Positions 52,470 to 61,705 of a DNA stretch of 64,000 nucleotides are shown piece after piece. The DNA comes from Paractinoplanes brasiliensis (GTDB lineage Bacteria; Actinomycetota; Actinomycetes; Mycobacteriales; Micromonosporaceae). The DNA is taken from contig NZ_SNWR01000001.1 of assembly GCF_004362215.1 (NCBI RefSeq), positions 1,302,001-1,366,000 of the forward strand, given 5' to 3'. Made by a program: the position numbers and the translations under genes. Below the pieces are notes generated by a model. It worked only from the letters and a program-made list of their open reading frames with translations. It did not search any database and was not told where the DNA came from. How positions within the stretch are numbered: the stretch's first letter is position 1; every line of letters starts with the position of its first letter.

Positions 52470-52631
52470 TCAGCTCGACGGCCGGAACGGGGCGAGGGTC
52501 GCGCGGATGATGCCGGCCGCGCCCCAGTCGTCGTCGAACTGCGCCAGCACAGCGAGGTGCTGGCGCAGCTGCAGGATCGGCATCCGGGCCGGCCGGTCCC
52601 GGTCGAGCGAGGTCAACCCGCGCCCGCTCAT
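52470..52631 (-). CDS. Small hypothetical protein (53 aa), coupled to the membrane protein gene
   Basis: The ATG at 52631 overlaps the stop of the upstream membrane protein gene (ATGA), so translation is probably coupled. The peptide begins MSGRGLTSLDRDRPARMP and continues with a helix (ILQLRQHLAVLAQFDDDWGA) and a short tail. No family is recognised. It fills the whole gap to the convergent FAH gene, which argues for a real gene. Confidence 0.45.
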   Translation of the reverse strand: MSGRGLTSLDRDRPARMPILQLRQHLAVLAQFDDDWGAAGIIRATLAPFRPSS

Positions 52632-54433
52632 TCGAGCCGGTAGAGGATGCTGCCGTCGATGTCCTGGCGGGTGATGCCGAGGCCGTCGATCGGGCGGTCG
52701 GGCAGGCCCTGCCACGGGGTGTCGCCCAGCCAGCCCGGCATGACGACGACCGATTTGATGCCCTCGGCCCGCAGCGCCGCGACGCTGGCCGCGTCGGGGA
52801 AGGTCGCGCTGCTCGCGCGGATCCGCTTCTGCGATTCCGGCTCGAAGGTGACGATGCCGTTGGGGACGCGGGGGAAGCCGTTCGTGGTCCACAGCATGAT
52901 GGGCATCTCGAGGGTGCCGCCACTGGGCAGCACCAGGGTGGGCTCGGGCGCGACGGCCATCGCGGCCGGGTAGCGCGGCACCTCGGGGTGCTCGGTCTTG
53001 TTGACGCTCTCGGCGATCACCAGCACGAGCGGGACCAACAGGACGAGACGGATCACGACGAACTTGCCGCGGGCCGGCAGCCCCGGACGCCACGGCGCGA
53101 ACGCGCGGGCCCGTACGGCGAAGGCACTGACGGCCCCGGCGGCCAGCACGGCCATGAGCAGCGACAGCCACAGCACCATGCGTCCGGAGGTGCGCAGGGC
53201 CGCCCAGCCCGGCAGGTGCTTCGAGAGCGTCAGATAACCCGGGTCGCCGCCCCAGGGCAGTGTCGCGCCGAGCGCGAGCACCGCCGTCACCGCCACGCCG
53301 AGGGTCAGCAGCACGCGATGGCGGAGCCGGAAGACCGAGAAGAACACCCCCATGGTGGCCAGGGCGATCAGGGCCACGCCGGGCAGCAGCGCCATCTCGG
53401 GGGGCCAGAACAGGTCGGCGCGGGCCGTGGTGTGCCGTTCGCCCCACAGCCACGACCCCTCGGGCGCGACGAACAGGCCCCGCCACGGCGGCGAGTACAT
53501 CTCTGTCCAGGCCAGGCTGCGGTCGGCCTGCGGGTGCAGCTCGACGACCCGGGAGAAGGCGATGCCCAGATAGAGCGTGGCGCCGCCGAAGACCGCCCCG
53601 CCGACCAGGTCGGCGATCAGCAGCCGCCGGCCGAACGCCGGCCGTCCGCGCCGCCACCAGACCCAGCCGTAGCAGGCCGCGGCGATCAGGCAGATCGCGA
53701 TCATCACGTACGCGAAGGCCAGGCCGATCGCCAGCCCGAGCGTGATCTGCCACGCGGCGACCAGCCAGCCGGCCAGCGCCCAGCCCGGTCTGTGCTTCTC
53801 GGGGCGGTGGCCGCGGCGCAACGACCAGCCGTGCCCGCGGGCGAGCATGGCCAGGGCCAGCGCGATGCCGCCGGTGGACAGGACGTTGAGGTGCCCGGCG
53901 TGTGCGAGCCGCCACGGAGCGTACGCCCAGGCCACCCCGGCCACCAGCGCGCCGAGCGGATGCGCGCCCAGCTGCCGGGTCAGCGCGTACGCCCCGACGA
54001 AGGCCAGCGCGTGCAGCAGGACGTACAGGATGTTGTAGCGCAGGACGGCGTCGTCCATGCCGGAGCCGATCATGCCGAGCGGCGCGTAGCCGAGCACGGT
54101 GTCGGTGAACGCCAGCGAGTGCGGCTCGGGATAGAACGTGTTCGAGTCCCACAGGTGCATCGGGTTGTGCAGCAGCGCCTGCCCGGCCCAGGCGATCTGC
54201 CAGGCGAACATGGCCGGGTCGCCGATGTCGCCCGGCACGGTGTGCCGCGGGTCGCGCATCGTCGGCCAGGTCAGCGCCACGGCCAGCGCCAGCCCGCCGA
54301 GGACCACCAGGATCCACTCGCGGCGGGCCCACACCCGTCTCAGCGCGCCGGCTGCCGGCATCGAACGCCGGGCGCCCTCGTCCGCCACCCGCTCGTCACC
54401 GACGGTCGCTGTCCGACCTCCGACTGCGCTCAC
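52628..54433 (-). CDS. Polytopic membrane protein, GT-C glycosyltransferase-like
   Basis: The 601-residue protein has about eleven helices (from residue 40 to 480) and a C-terminal extracytoplasmic domain of about 110 residues. After the first helix comes GDIGDPAMFAWQIAWAGQALLHNPMHLWDSNTFYPEPHSLAFTDTVLGYAP, whose acidic first loop resembles the catalytic loop of GT-C enzymes using polyprenyl-phosphate sugars. A role in cell-wall or teichoic-type glycan modification is plausible but not shown. The gene overlaps the small downstream gene by 4 bp. Confidence 0.7.
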   Translation of the reverse strand: MSAVGGRTATVGDERVADEGARRSMPAAGALRRVWARREWILVVLGGLALAVALTWPTMRDPRHTVPGDIGDPAMFAWQIAWAGQALLHNPMHLWDSNTFYPEPHSLAFTDTVLGYAPLGMIGSGMDDAVLRYNILYVLLHALAFVGAYALTRQLGAHPLGALVAGVAWAYAPWRLAHAGHLNVLSTGGIALALAMLARGHGWSLRRGHRPEKHRPGWALAGWLVAAWQITLGLAIGLAFAYVMIAICLIAAACYGWVWWRRGRPAFGRRLLIADLVGGAVFGGATLYLGIAFSRVVELHPQADRSLAWTEMYSPPWRGLFVAPEGSWLWGERHTTARADLFWPPEMALLPGVALIALATMGVFFSVFRLRHRVLLTLGVAVTAVLALGATLPWGGDPGYLTLSKHLPGWAALRTSGRMVLWLSLLMAVLAAGAVSAFAVRARAFAPWRPGLPARGKFVVIRLVLLVPLVLVIAESVNKTEHPEVPRYPAAMAVAPEPTLVLPSGGTLEMPIMLWTTNGFPRVPNGIVTFEPESQKRIRASSATFPDAASVAALRAEGIKSVVVMPGWLGDTPWQGLPDRPIDGLGITRQDIDGSILYRLE

Positions 54434-54502
54434 TCAAGCCCCCGGATCTTGTGGCCGCTCGACGGCACGCATTGTCGCACATCAATGCGTACGGTCATCG
54501 GC

Positions 54503-54523
54503 CGGTGACTGCGGCAGTCACCG
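54503..54523 (-). terminator. Hairpin downstream of the YdjM-like gene
   Basis: CGGTGACT (54503-54510) pairs with AGTCACCG (54516-54523) around GCGGC, with two further possible GC pairs. It lies 19 bp beyond the stop of the reverse-strand gene at 54543 and could end its transcript, or act as an operator for the gene at 54433. Confidence 0.45.
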
Positions 54524-54542
54524 TGCCCAGAGGTTACTCGGT

Positions 54543-55373
54543 TCAGCGGCCGAAGCCATCCGCCCAGGTGTCGAGCTCGAAGCGTTGCAGCAGGCCAGGC
54601 GCGAAGATACCCGCGAGGGCGATCAGGGAAATGGCGACCATGGCCGTACGCAGGACGACCGTCTCGACCTTGCCGCCCACCTTGACGGCCATGCTGTTGG
54701 GCACGCCGATCATCCGCCACAGCCGGCGGCCGGTCGGGACGGGCCACAGGATCGGCACGCCCGCCGAGGTGATGATGTCGCCGAACAGGTGCACCACGCA
54801 GCCGACCGCCACCGCGAAGCCGAGCATCGGATAACCCCGGTCGCCGGGCAGGCCGGCCGCGGTGAACCACGCGATCGCGGCCGAGCAGAGCGTGACGATG
54901 ACCCAGCCGGCGCGCTCGGCCCACTTGTCGAACAGGCCGCGCAGGGCCAGGCCGGCCATGAAGAAGACGATGCCGACCACGGCCCACTTGCCGTAGTGGC
55001 CGGCCAGCGCCGTGGTGCCCCAACCGACCAGCGCGGCGAACGGCAGGGTGTGGGTGAACGTCCGGTGGCCGTTGGTCCGCCGCGGGTCGCGCGAGAGCCG
55101 GGTCGCCGTGTAGATGCCGAGCGACACCTTCTCGACGACCTCCGCCACGAACAGCGAGAACACCCCGAACGTCCGGGCGACCGTCGCGCCGCCCTGATTG
55201 CGGGTCACCCTGCCGGACAGGTCGAGGTCGGGCAGCAGCGCGCCGCCCGCGCAGACGAGCGTGCCCACGCCCACCGCGAGCGGCGACTGCTCATACCCGG
55301 CGAAATGGTCCAATGCCCAGGTGCCGGCCAGCCAGACGGTCGCCCCCGAGAGGGCGTGCGACGGACCCATCAT
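54543..55373 (-). CDS. YdjM/DUF457-family membrane protein (putative metal-dependent hydrolase)
   Basis: The 276-residue protein has the family layout: MGPSHALSGATVW with the first His, LLPDLDLSGRVTR with an Asp pair, RRTNGHRTFTHTLPFA with further His residues, and HLFGDIITSAGVPILWPVPTGR. Alternating hydrophobic helices indicate an inner-membrane protein. E. coli YdjM is SOS-regulated, but I see no LexA-type box here. The biochemical activity of the family is not established. A 10-bp stem hairpin (55385-55425) lies just upstream. Confidence 0.85.
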   Translation of the reverse strand: MMGPSHALSGATVWLAGTWALDHFAGYEQSPLAVGVGTLVCAGGALLPDLDLSGRVTRNQGGATVARTFGVFSLFVAEVVEKVSLGIYTATRLSRDPRRTNGHRTFTHTLPFAALVGWGTTALAGHYGKWAVVGIVFFMAGLALRGLFDKWAERAGWVIVTLCSAAIAWFTAAGLPGDRGYPMLGFAVAVGCVVHLFGDIITSAGVPILWPVPTGRRLWRMIGVPNSMAVKVGGKVETVVLRTAMVAISLIALAGIFAPGLLQRFELDTWADGFGR

Positions 55374-55384
55374 GTGAAGTTGTT

Positions 55385-55425
55385 CCTCCCCGCTCGAACC
55401 GGATCACTCTGGCAAAGCGGGGAGG
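55385..55425. promoter_or_regulatory. Long-loop hairpin between two reverse-strand genes
   Basis: CCTCCCCGCT (55385-55394) pairs perfectly with AGCGGGGAGG (55416-55425) across a 21-nt loop. It lies within the 57 bp between the stop of the DUF1707-type gene and the start of the YdjM-like gene. On the reverse strand the downstream arm carries GGGGAGG near the start codon, so the stem could terminate the upstream transcript or hide the ribosome-binding site. Confidence 0.45.
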
Positions 55426-55430
55426 GTCGA

Positions 55431-55937
55431 TCAACAACCCGGGCGTCCACTGTGGAACTGACGGGGGCCGGCCCAGCCCGGCCCGTTCCACGGCGCAACC
55501 CCGTGACCGAGGCTGTACTCGTACCGGTAACGCCGGAGACGAGCATGCTTCATGAACCCGATGACCAGGAACATCAGCGGGATCGCGGGCCAGAAGAAGT
55601 GCGCGCCCGACAGGATCCAGAGCCCGGTCAGGATCATGCCGATCGAGACGATGATCGAGGCGTGCCGGCGCAGCGCCCGGCGTGTCGCGATCCGGTTGTC
55701 AGGGGTGTCGGCCAGCGCGCGCAGCCCGCCGAAGGGAAGGTCAGCGGTCAGCGGGGCGAGCTCGTCGCGGAACTTGGCCGCGTACGCCTTGGCCAGCCGC
55801 TCCTCCCCCTCGGTCAGGTCGAGCCGGCCCTCGGCCATCGCGGCCCGCAGGATCTCGGCGACGTGCTCACGTTCGGAGTCGGAGGTCCGCATCCGCTTGG
55901 TGCTCGCAGCGGACCAGTTCGCGTCGTTCGTTTCCAC
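55431..55937 (-). CDS. DUF1707 protein with two C-terminal helices
   Basis: From GTG 55937, with GAGGAGG just upstream, the protein has 168 residues. A DUF1707 domain (MRTSDSEREHVAEILRAAMAEGRLDLTEGEERLAKAYAAKFRDELAPLTADLP) is followed by two hydrophobic segments (ASIIVSIGMILTGLWILSGAHFFWPAIPLMFLVIGFM) and a Gly/Pro-rich tail. DUF1707 is an actinobacterial small domain of unknown role, often at the N-terminus of membrane proteins. The upstream frame extension to 56066 lacks a ribosome-binding site. Confidence 0.82.
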   Translation of the reverse strand: METNDANWSAASTKRMRTSDSEREHVAEILRAAMAEGRLDLTEGEERLAKAYAAKFRDELAPLTADLPFGGLRALADTPDNRIATRRALRRHASIIVSIGMILTGLWILSGAHFFWPAIPLMFLVIGFMKHARLRRYRYEYSLGHGVAPWNGPGWAGPRQFHSGRPGC

Positions 55938-56144
55938 CGTGTCCTCCTCGGGGCGTCGTGTTACCAGCGTCGGCTTCTCACCGCGCCGGCACGTCGCCCC
56001 GGCGGAGCATCTTGCGGGAGTCCCCGGGAGGGCCAGAACCTTTCCCCCGTACGCCGTCAGGAGCACAACGCCAGCACGGCGTACGCCCCGGGGAGTACAT
56101 GGCTGCGGTCCCGCGCACCGATGCCCGCCCGGCTTGCGGTGCCG

Positions 56145-56150
56145 TAGCTT
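56145..56150 (+). promoter_or_regulatory. Candidate -10 element (TAGCTT) of the fourth NarL kinase gene
   Basis: TAGCTT begins 13 nt before the GTG at 56158 and supports that start within a much longer open frame. Confidence 0.4.
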
Positions 56151-56157
56151 CGGCAGG

Positions 56158-57375
56158 GTGAGACAGATGCACGGGCCGCCGCTGCCGCCCTGGGCACGCG
56201 AGAACCGGACCGGCCGTTACCGCCGGCACCGGAACGACCCGGGCGTCGGCGGGGCCGTGAGCGCCGCCCTGTTCCAGCTGATCGGGGCCAAGAGCCTGGC
56301 CGGCGAGGGACGGGTGTTCGTCGAGCTCAGCCCGTGGGTGTGGGCGCTGCTGCTGGCCGGGCCGGTCGCCCTGCTGGTCCGGCGGCGCTACCCGGTCGCC
56401 GCGTTCGCCGTCGCGGCCGCCGCCTCGCTCGTGTTCGCGACGATGGCCGAGCCGCACTGGTTCTGGGCCGTCGCGCCGGTCATCGGGCTGTTCCACCTGG
56501 CCGCGTGCGGGCGGCGCACCGCCGCGATCGCCGGCGCCGGCACGGCGTACGGGACCTATCTTTTGATCTTCTGGGGTTTGCGCGGGCACCTCGACGAGCG
56601 TGCGCTGCCCGGGGTGCGGGAAACCGTGCTGGTCGGCATCGCGCTGACCGCGGCGATCTTCCTGGGCGGCATCGCCAAGATCAAGCGGGAGCAGATGGCG
56701 CAGCTGATGAAGGTGCGCGCCGAACGCGAACGGGCCGAGGAGGAGCAGCAGCGGCGGCAGGCGTCCGAGGAGAGGCTGCGCATCGCCCGCGAGCTGCACG
56801 ACGTGATCGGGCACCACCTGTCGCTGATCAACGTGCAGGCCGGCGTGGGGCTGCACCTGATGGACAGGGAGCCCGAGCAGGCCCGCGAGGCGCTGTCGGC
56901 GATCAAGACGGCCAGCTCGGAGGCGCTGCGCGAGGTGCGGGCGGTGCTGGGCGCGCTGCGCACCGAGGACGAGGCGGCGCCCCGGCAACCCGCGCTGGGC
57001 CTGAGCCGGCTCGACGAGCTGACCGCCGACGCCGGGCTGCCGGTCGAGACCGTGACGACCGGTGAGGTGCGGGTTCTGCCGGCCGAGGTGGACCGGGCGG
57101 CGTACCGGATCGTGCAGGAAGCCCTGACCAACGTGCGCCGGCACGCCGGGCCGGGCGCGACGGCGTCGGTCGGCGTCGACTACCTGCCGACGGCGCTGCA
57201 CCTGGCCGTCCGCAACACGTTTGCCGGTGACGCCGGCGCCGGTGACGCCGCGCCCGGCACAGGGATCGCCGGGATGCGCGCGCGGGCTCAGAGTCTCGGC
57301 GGCACCCTGGAAGCGGGCCCGGTCGACGGCGGTTTCCTGGTGTCGGTCCTGTTGCCCACGGGGGAAGGCAAATGA
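56158..57375 (+). CDS. NarL-type sensor histidine kinase
   Basis: From GTG 56158 the protein has 405 residues: about four to five helices (residues 30-175), a coiled coil (KIKREQMAQLMKVRAERERAEEEQQRR), HisKA_3 with ARELHDVIGHHLS (His214), and HATPase_c with YRIVQEALTNVRRHAGPG and GTGIAGMRARA. The linker between the catalytic domains is short here, unlike two other kinases in the window. The response regulator gene overlaps its stop by 4 bp (ATGA). A longer frame to 55552 is antisense to the DUF1707-type gene and rejected. Confidence 0.88.
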   Translation: MRQMHGPPLPPWARENRTGRYRRHRNDPGVGGAVSAALFQLIGAKSLAGEGRVFVELSPWVWALLLAGPVALLVRRRYPVAAFAVAAAASLVFATMAEPHWFWAVAPVIGLFHLAACGRRTAAIAGAGTAYGTYLLIFWGLRGHLDERALPGVRETVLVGIALTAAIFLGGIAKIKREQMAQLMKVRAERERAEEEQQRRQASEERLRIARELHDVIGHHLSLINVQAGVGLHLMDREPEQAREALSAIKTASSEALREVRAVLGALRTEDEAAPRQPALGLSRLDELTADAGLPVETVTTGEVRVLPAEVDRAAYRIVQEALTNVRRHAGPGATASVGVDYLPTALHLAVRNTFAGDAGAGDAAPGTGIAGMRARAQSLGGTLEAGPVDGGFLVSVLLPTGEGK

Positions 57376-58043
57376 TCTCGGTGCTGCTGGCGGACGACCA
57401 GCTTCTCGTACGGGCCGGATTCCGCGCCCTGCTCAACGCGGAGCCCGACATCGAGGTGGTGGCCGAGGCGGCCGACGGCCTCGAAGCGGTGACCAAGGCG
57501 CAGCAGACCAGGCCCGACGTCGTGCTGATGGACATCCGCATGCCCGGCGTCGACGGCCTGGAGGCGACCCGCCGCATCGCCGCGGACCCGGCGCTGTCCG
57601 GCACCCGCGTGGTCATCCTGACGACGTTCGAGCTGGACGAATACGTGTTCGAGGCCCTGCGTACGGGCGCCTCGGGTTTCCTGGTCAAGGACACCGAGCC
57701 GGTCGAGCTCATCCGCGGCGTCCGAGCCGTCGCGGGGGGTGACGGCCTGTTGTCACCGAGCGTGACGCGCCGGGTGATCGGCGAGTTCGCGGGCGGCGGC
57801 GCCGGCCGTTCCGCCACCCCGCCGGACACGCTCGCCCAGCTGACCGACCGCGAGCGCGAGGTGCTGGTGCTGGTGGCCGAGGGCCTGAACAACGACGAGA
57901 TCGCCGCCCGCCTCGTGATCAGCCCCGCCACCGCCAAGACCCACGTCAGCCGCACCATGATCAAGCTGGCCGCCCGCGACCGCGCCCAACTGGTCGTCTA
58001 CGCCTACGAAGCAGGCCTCATCCGCCCCGGCTGGCTCACCTGA
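57372..58043 (+). CDS. NarL/FixJ-family response regulator
   Basis: The 223-residue protein has receiver motifs LLADDQLLVRAGF, VVLMDIRMPGVDG and GFLVKD, then a Gly/Ala linker and a LuxR-type helix-turn-helix (LTDREREVLVLVAEGLNNDEIAARLVISPATAKTHVSRT). It is translationally coupled to the preceding kinase. The end overlaps the convergent SGNH hydrolase gene by 8 bp. Confidence 0.92.
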   Translation: MISVLLADDQLLVRAGFRALLNAEPDIEVVAEAADGLEAVTKAQQTRPDVVLMDIRMPGVDGLEATRRIAADPALSGTRVVILTTFELDEYVFEALRTGASGFLVKDTEPVELIRGVRAVAGGDGLLSPSVTRRVIGEFAGGGAGRSATPPDTLAQLTDREREVLVLVAEGLNNDEIAARLVISPATAKTHVSRTMIKLAARDRAQLVVYAYEAGLIRPGWLT

Positions 58044-59253
58044 CCGCAAGGGCGTGGGTCAGATACGGGTCGTCGGTGAGCCAGGTGCTGACGGTGCGGG
58101 TGCGGGTCTCGTAGTGCGCCGGGACGAGGACCTTGACGGTTCTGGCGACCGGGCGGGTCTCGTGGTGCGGCTTCACCCACACGCGCTTCTTCTTGCCGTT
58201 GACGGTCCTGGTCACGTACCGGCCCTCGACCCGGACCTTGGTGGGGACGGTGACCTTCCTGGTGGCGTGGCGCGTCGGGACGAGTGTCAGGGCGGTCTCG
58301 GTCGTGGTGCCGGGCCGCTGCCACTGGCCTCCGCGGCGCGTCCACGGGCTGCATCGGGCGTGCCACGTCCGCTTGCCGGTGGCGTAGCTGTTGATCTGGA
58401 AGCAGAGGGTGGCGGTGGTGACCGCGTACGGGTTGGCGCCCGCCGGCTCGCTGTCGCCCAGGTAGACCGCGGCCATGGCCCGGTAGAGGTTGTAGGCCAT
58501 CTTGGCGTAGCCGTGGTCGTTGGGGTGCAGGTTGTCGAAGATGGACAGGCCGCCGATCGCCGACTGGTCGACCAGGTGCACCTTGGCGTCCTTGCCGGCC
58601 ACGATGCCCGGGATCCTGCTGTTGAAGGCGGCGATCCGGCTCCGGTAGGGCTCGATGTGCCCCTGCACGAGCCGTTGCACGAAGATGCCGGCGTCCGGAC
58701 GGGCGGCGCGGATCTGGTCGATCAGCGCGGACAGCCGGTCGGCCGAGGCGCGCACGCCCATGTTCTGGGCCATGTCGTTGGTGCCGAGGTGCAGCAGGAC
58801 GGCGTCCGGCTCGTAACCGGCCAGCCAGCCGTCGACGTTCGCGGCGATCTGGTCGATGCGCCAGCCGGAGTGACCTTCGTGTTCGGTGTCCGCACCGGGC
58901 GGTCCGGCCCGCTGCGAGCCGACGAAGTCCACGTCCAGGCCCGCCGCACGAAGCCGGTCGCCCAGCTCGACGCGATAGCCGCTGGCGGTGGGCGCGCCGG
59001 TCCGGTTGCCGACCCGGGAGTCCGCCGAGCCGCTGCCATAGGTGATCGAGTCGCCCAGCGGCATGACCTTGAGAGGCCCGTACGCCGGTTCCGCCGCGGC
59101 CACGGCGACAGAGCTCGCAGCGACCGGCACGGCAGCGGCGACGCCCGTGCTCTCCGGCTCGGCGGCAGCGGCGCACGGCCCGGACAGCGTGGCGGCCACG
59201 AACGCGGTGGCGAGGCTGAGGCCGCCGAGGCGGGCGGCGGTGCGCATTCTCAC
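58036..59253 (-). CDS. Secreted SGNH/GDSL hydrolase with a basic Thr/Arg-rich C-terminal tail
   Basis: The 405-residue protein has a signal peptide (residues 1-32), an Ala/Val-rich spacer, then an SGNH hydrolase domain (about 60-265): block I MPLGDSITYG with the nucleophile Ser, block II region FVGSQRAGPPG, block III LGTNDMAQNMG and block V LHPNDHGY. After a two-cysteine segment (ATLCFQIN, WHARCSPW) comes a tail with recurrent VPTxx and THYETR-like elements (TLVPTRHATRKVTVPTKVRV, VLVPAHYETRTRTVSTW). The enzyme is probably an extracellular esterase or polysaccharide deacetylase. The tail is not familiar. Confidence 0.85.
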   Translation of the reverse strand: MRMRTAARLGGLSLATAFVAATLSGPCAAAAEPESTGVAAAVPVAASSVAVAAAEPAYGPLKVMPLGDSITYGSGSADSRVGNRTGAPTASGYRVELGDRLRAAGLDVDFVGSQRAGPPGADTEHEGHSGWRIDQIAANVDGWLAGYEPDAVLLHLGTNDMAQNMGVRASADRLSALIDQIRAARPDAGIFVQRLVQGHIEPYRSRIAAFNSRIPGIVAGKDAKVHLVDQSAIGGLSIFDNLHPNDHGYAKMAYNLYRAMAAVYLGDSEPAGANPYAVTTATLCFQINSYATGKRTWHARCSPWTRRGGQWQRPGTTTETALTLVPTRHATRKVTVPTKVRVEGRYVTRTVNGKKKRVWVKPHHETRPVARTVKVLVPAHYETRTRTVSTWLTDDPYLTHALAVR

Positions 59254-59365
59254 ATCCGCAGCAATCGGCCGGTGCGGGAGCGCGGCCAGTCATCGCGCGG
59301 GTGCAGAACGGGTGCGCCGGCGAAGGTCGGGCGTTCGGGGGAGATCGTCTCCACAGAGGACCCGC

Positions 59366-59371
59366 TAGGGT
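59366..59371 (+). promoter_or_regulatory. Candidate -10 element (TAGGGT) of the second GGDEF-EAL gene
   Basis: TAGGGT begins 12 nt before the GTG at 59378. An ATG lies three bases later, but the spacing favours the GTG. Confidence 0.4.
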
Positions 59372-59377
59372 CGGGCC

Positions 59378-61705
59378 GTGATGGTGGCGGCCGGGGCACG
59401 GGCGGGGACGACCGCCCGCCGTTACGTGTGGGCCACGGCCGCCGTCGTGGCCGTGGGCGCCGTCTGGTGTGTGACCTACCTCGTCACCGGGGCCGGCAGC
59501 GAGGCCGTCGGCTACGTGCTCGTCCCGCTCGGCGCCGCCCTGGCCACCGCGAGCCTGTACGACCTGCTCACGAGCCGCCCCGGCCTCGACCCGGCGGCGC
59601 GGCGGTTCTGGCGCACGATCCTGGTCGGCGTCGGGCTCAACACCGCTGGTTACGGCTGGATGGCCGTCGACATGCTGTTCCATGCCGACCAGGCCCGCAC
59701 CCGTACGATGCCCGCCCCGGCCGCGGCCCTGGCGTCCGCCGGTTTCCTGCTCGCCCTCTGGGCTCTCGCCCGGGTGCCCGTCACGTCGGCCGGTGGCGCC
59801 GAGCGGTGGCGGGTGGCGCTCGACCGGATGATCGCGTTCCTGGGCTGCGCCGCCGTGGTCTGGTATCTCGGCCTGGCCCCGATGCTCTCGGCCCGCGAGC
59901 CGTGGAGCCCGCAGGCGATGCTGCTGGTCGCCCTCGGGTTCCTGGTCGCCGTCGGGGCTGCCACCAAGGTCTCCTACATCGCCGATGGCCCGGTCGACCG
60001 CGTTGCGATCCGGTTCATCGCCGCCGCCGGCGGGGTTCCGGCCGCCGCCTGCGCCGTCCTGTCGGTGCAGTTCGGCCTGGTTGCCAGCGTTCCGGCCCAG
60101 GGCGTCGTGCTGCCGGCGGCCCCGTTGCTGGTCGCGCTCGGCGTCGCCGCCCAGCATCGGGCCGAGGAGGGCCTGCGCCGCCCGGCCCGGGTGGGGGTGC
60201 TGCTGCCCTACGTGGCGATGGTGCTGGTCGACGTGCCGCTCCTCGCGGTGGCGTTCGGCGCGCCGCTGCGCCGGCCCGTGCGGGTGGTCCTGATCGCCGC
60301 CGTCGTGGTGACCGCCCTGGTCATGGTGCGGCAGTATCTGGCGTACCGGGAGAACGCCCGTCTGCTGCGGATCGCCCGCATCCAGGAGAAGCGGCTGCAG
60401 CACGAGGTGAGCCACGACGGCCTGACCGGGCTGGCCAACCGGGCGCTGTTCCGCGAACGGCTCACGGCCGCGCTGGCCGCGCCCGGCCCGACGTCGGTGC
60501 TGCTGATCGACCTGGACGACTTCAAGGCCGTCAACGACCTGCTGGGGCACGGGGTGGGCGACCGGCTGCTGGTGTCGGTGGCGTGGCTGCTGCAGGTCGA
60601 GGCCGGGGAGGCCGCGCTGCCGGCCCGGGTCGGCGGTGACGAGTTCGCGGTGGTGCTGACCGAACCCGGCGCCGATCCCGAGGGCCTGGCCGAGCGTCTG
60701 CTGACCGCGCTGTCCCACCCGATCAGCGAGCACCGGCTGCTGGTGCAGGCCAGCATCGGGGTTGCCACCGCCGGCCCGGGCGCCTCCGCCGACGAGGTGC
60801 TGCGGGACGCCGACCTCGCCATGTACACGGCGAAACAGCAGGGCAAGGCCGGTTTCGTACGGTACGTGGAGGGTCTCGGCGAGCCGGTGCTCGCGCACAT
60901 GCAGCTCGGCGGCGAACTGCGGCGGGCCCTGGACAACGACGAGTTCCGGGTCGTCTACCAGCCGATCATGCGGCTCGACGACAACCAGCTGGTCGGTGTC
61001 GAGGCTCTGGTCCGGTGGCATCACCCGGCCCGTGGCGTGGTCGGGCCGGGCGAGTTCATCCCGGCCGCCGAACGTACGGGGCTGATTGTGCCGCTGGGCC
61101 GGTTCGTGCTGCGCGAGACCTGCCGTCAGGCCGCGGCGTGGCTGGCCGAGTTCGGGCCGGAGTCGCTGCGGGAGGCGGGCCTGAACGTCTCCGCGCGGCA
61201 GCTGCACGACCCCGACTTCGTCGCGGAGGTGGCCGGCGCGCTGGCCGACAGCGGGCTGCCCTGCGAACGGCTGGTGCTCGAGGTGACCGAGTCGGCGGTG
61301 CTGCGCGGCCAGCAGGTCTCGCGGGCGCTGCACGAGCTCGACCGCATGGGCATCCGCCTCGCGCTGGACGACTTCGGCACCGGCGAGTCGTCGCTGAGCC
61401 TGCTGCGCGCCTTCCCGGCCGCGATCGTCAAGCTGGACAAGTCGTTCGTCGACGGGATCGAGATAGACGACGGCCTGCCCGCCGCCGCGGACGCCCGGCA
61501 GGCAGTGGCCCGCGCGGTGATCCAGCTGGCCCGCGCGCTGGGCCTGGACACGGTGGCCGAGGGCATCGAGAGCCCGGAGCAGGTGACCGCGCTGCGCGAG
61601 CTCGGGTACACCGTGGGGCAGGGATACCACCTGGCCGAGCCGATGACCGCCGACGGCGTGTCCCGCTTGCTGGCCCGCCGGGCCGTGAGCAATCACCTCT
61701 CGTAG
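59378..61705 (+). CDS. Membrane-bound dual GGDEF-EAL c-di-GMP turnover protein
   Basis: The 775-residue protein has about nine N-terminal helices (residues 15-315), a short coiled coil (RIARIQEKRLQHEV), a GGDEF domain (about 340-490; DLDDFKAVNDLLGHG, intact ARVGGDEFAVVL) and an EAL domain (about 505-760; GVEALVRWHHPARGVVGPGEF, EVTESAV, DDFGTGESSLSLLRAFP, TVAEGIES). There is no PAS domain, unlike the larger homologue at 29-32 kb. Both catalytic motifs are intact. It is a single-gene unit by position. Confidence 0.9.
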   Translation: MMVAAGARAGTTARRYVWATAAVVAVGAVWCVTYLVTGAGSEAVGYVLVPLGAALATASLYDLLTSRPGLDPAARRFWRTILVGVGLNTAGYGWMAVDMLFHADQARTRTMPAPAAALASAGFLLALWALARVPVTSAGGAERWRVALDRMIAFLGCAAVVWYLGLAPMLSAREPWSPQAMLLVALGFLVAVGAATKVSYIADGPVDRVAIRFIAAAGGVPAAACAVLSVQFGLVASVPAQGVVLPAAPLLVALGVAAQHRAEEGLRRPARVGVLLPYVAMVLVDVPLLAVAFGAPLRRPVRVVLIAAVVVTALVMVRQYLAYRENARLLRIARIQEKRLQHEVSHDGLTGLANRALFRERLTAALAAPGPTSVLLIDLDDFKAVNDLLGHGVGDRLLVSVAWLLQVEAGEAALPARVGGDEFAVVLTEPGADPEGLAERLLTALSHPISEHRLLVQASIGVATAGPGASADEVLRDADLAMYTAKQQGKAGFVRYVEGLGEPVLAHMQLGGELRRALDNDEFRVVYQPIMRLDDNQLVGVEALVRWHHPARGVVGPGEFIPAAERTGLIVPLGRFVLRETCRQAAAWLAEFGPESLREAGLNVSARQLHDPDFVAEVAGALADSGLPCERLVLEVTESAVLRGQQVSRALHELDRMGIRLALDDFGTGESSLSLLRAFPAAIVKLDKSFVDGIEIDDGLPAAADARQAVARAVIQLARALGLDTVAEGIESPEQVTALRELGYTVGQGYHLAEPMTADGVSRLLARRAVSNHLS

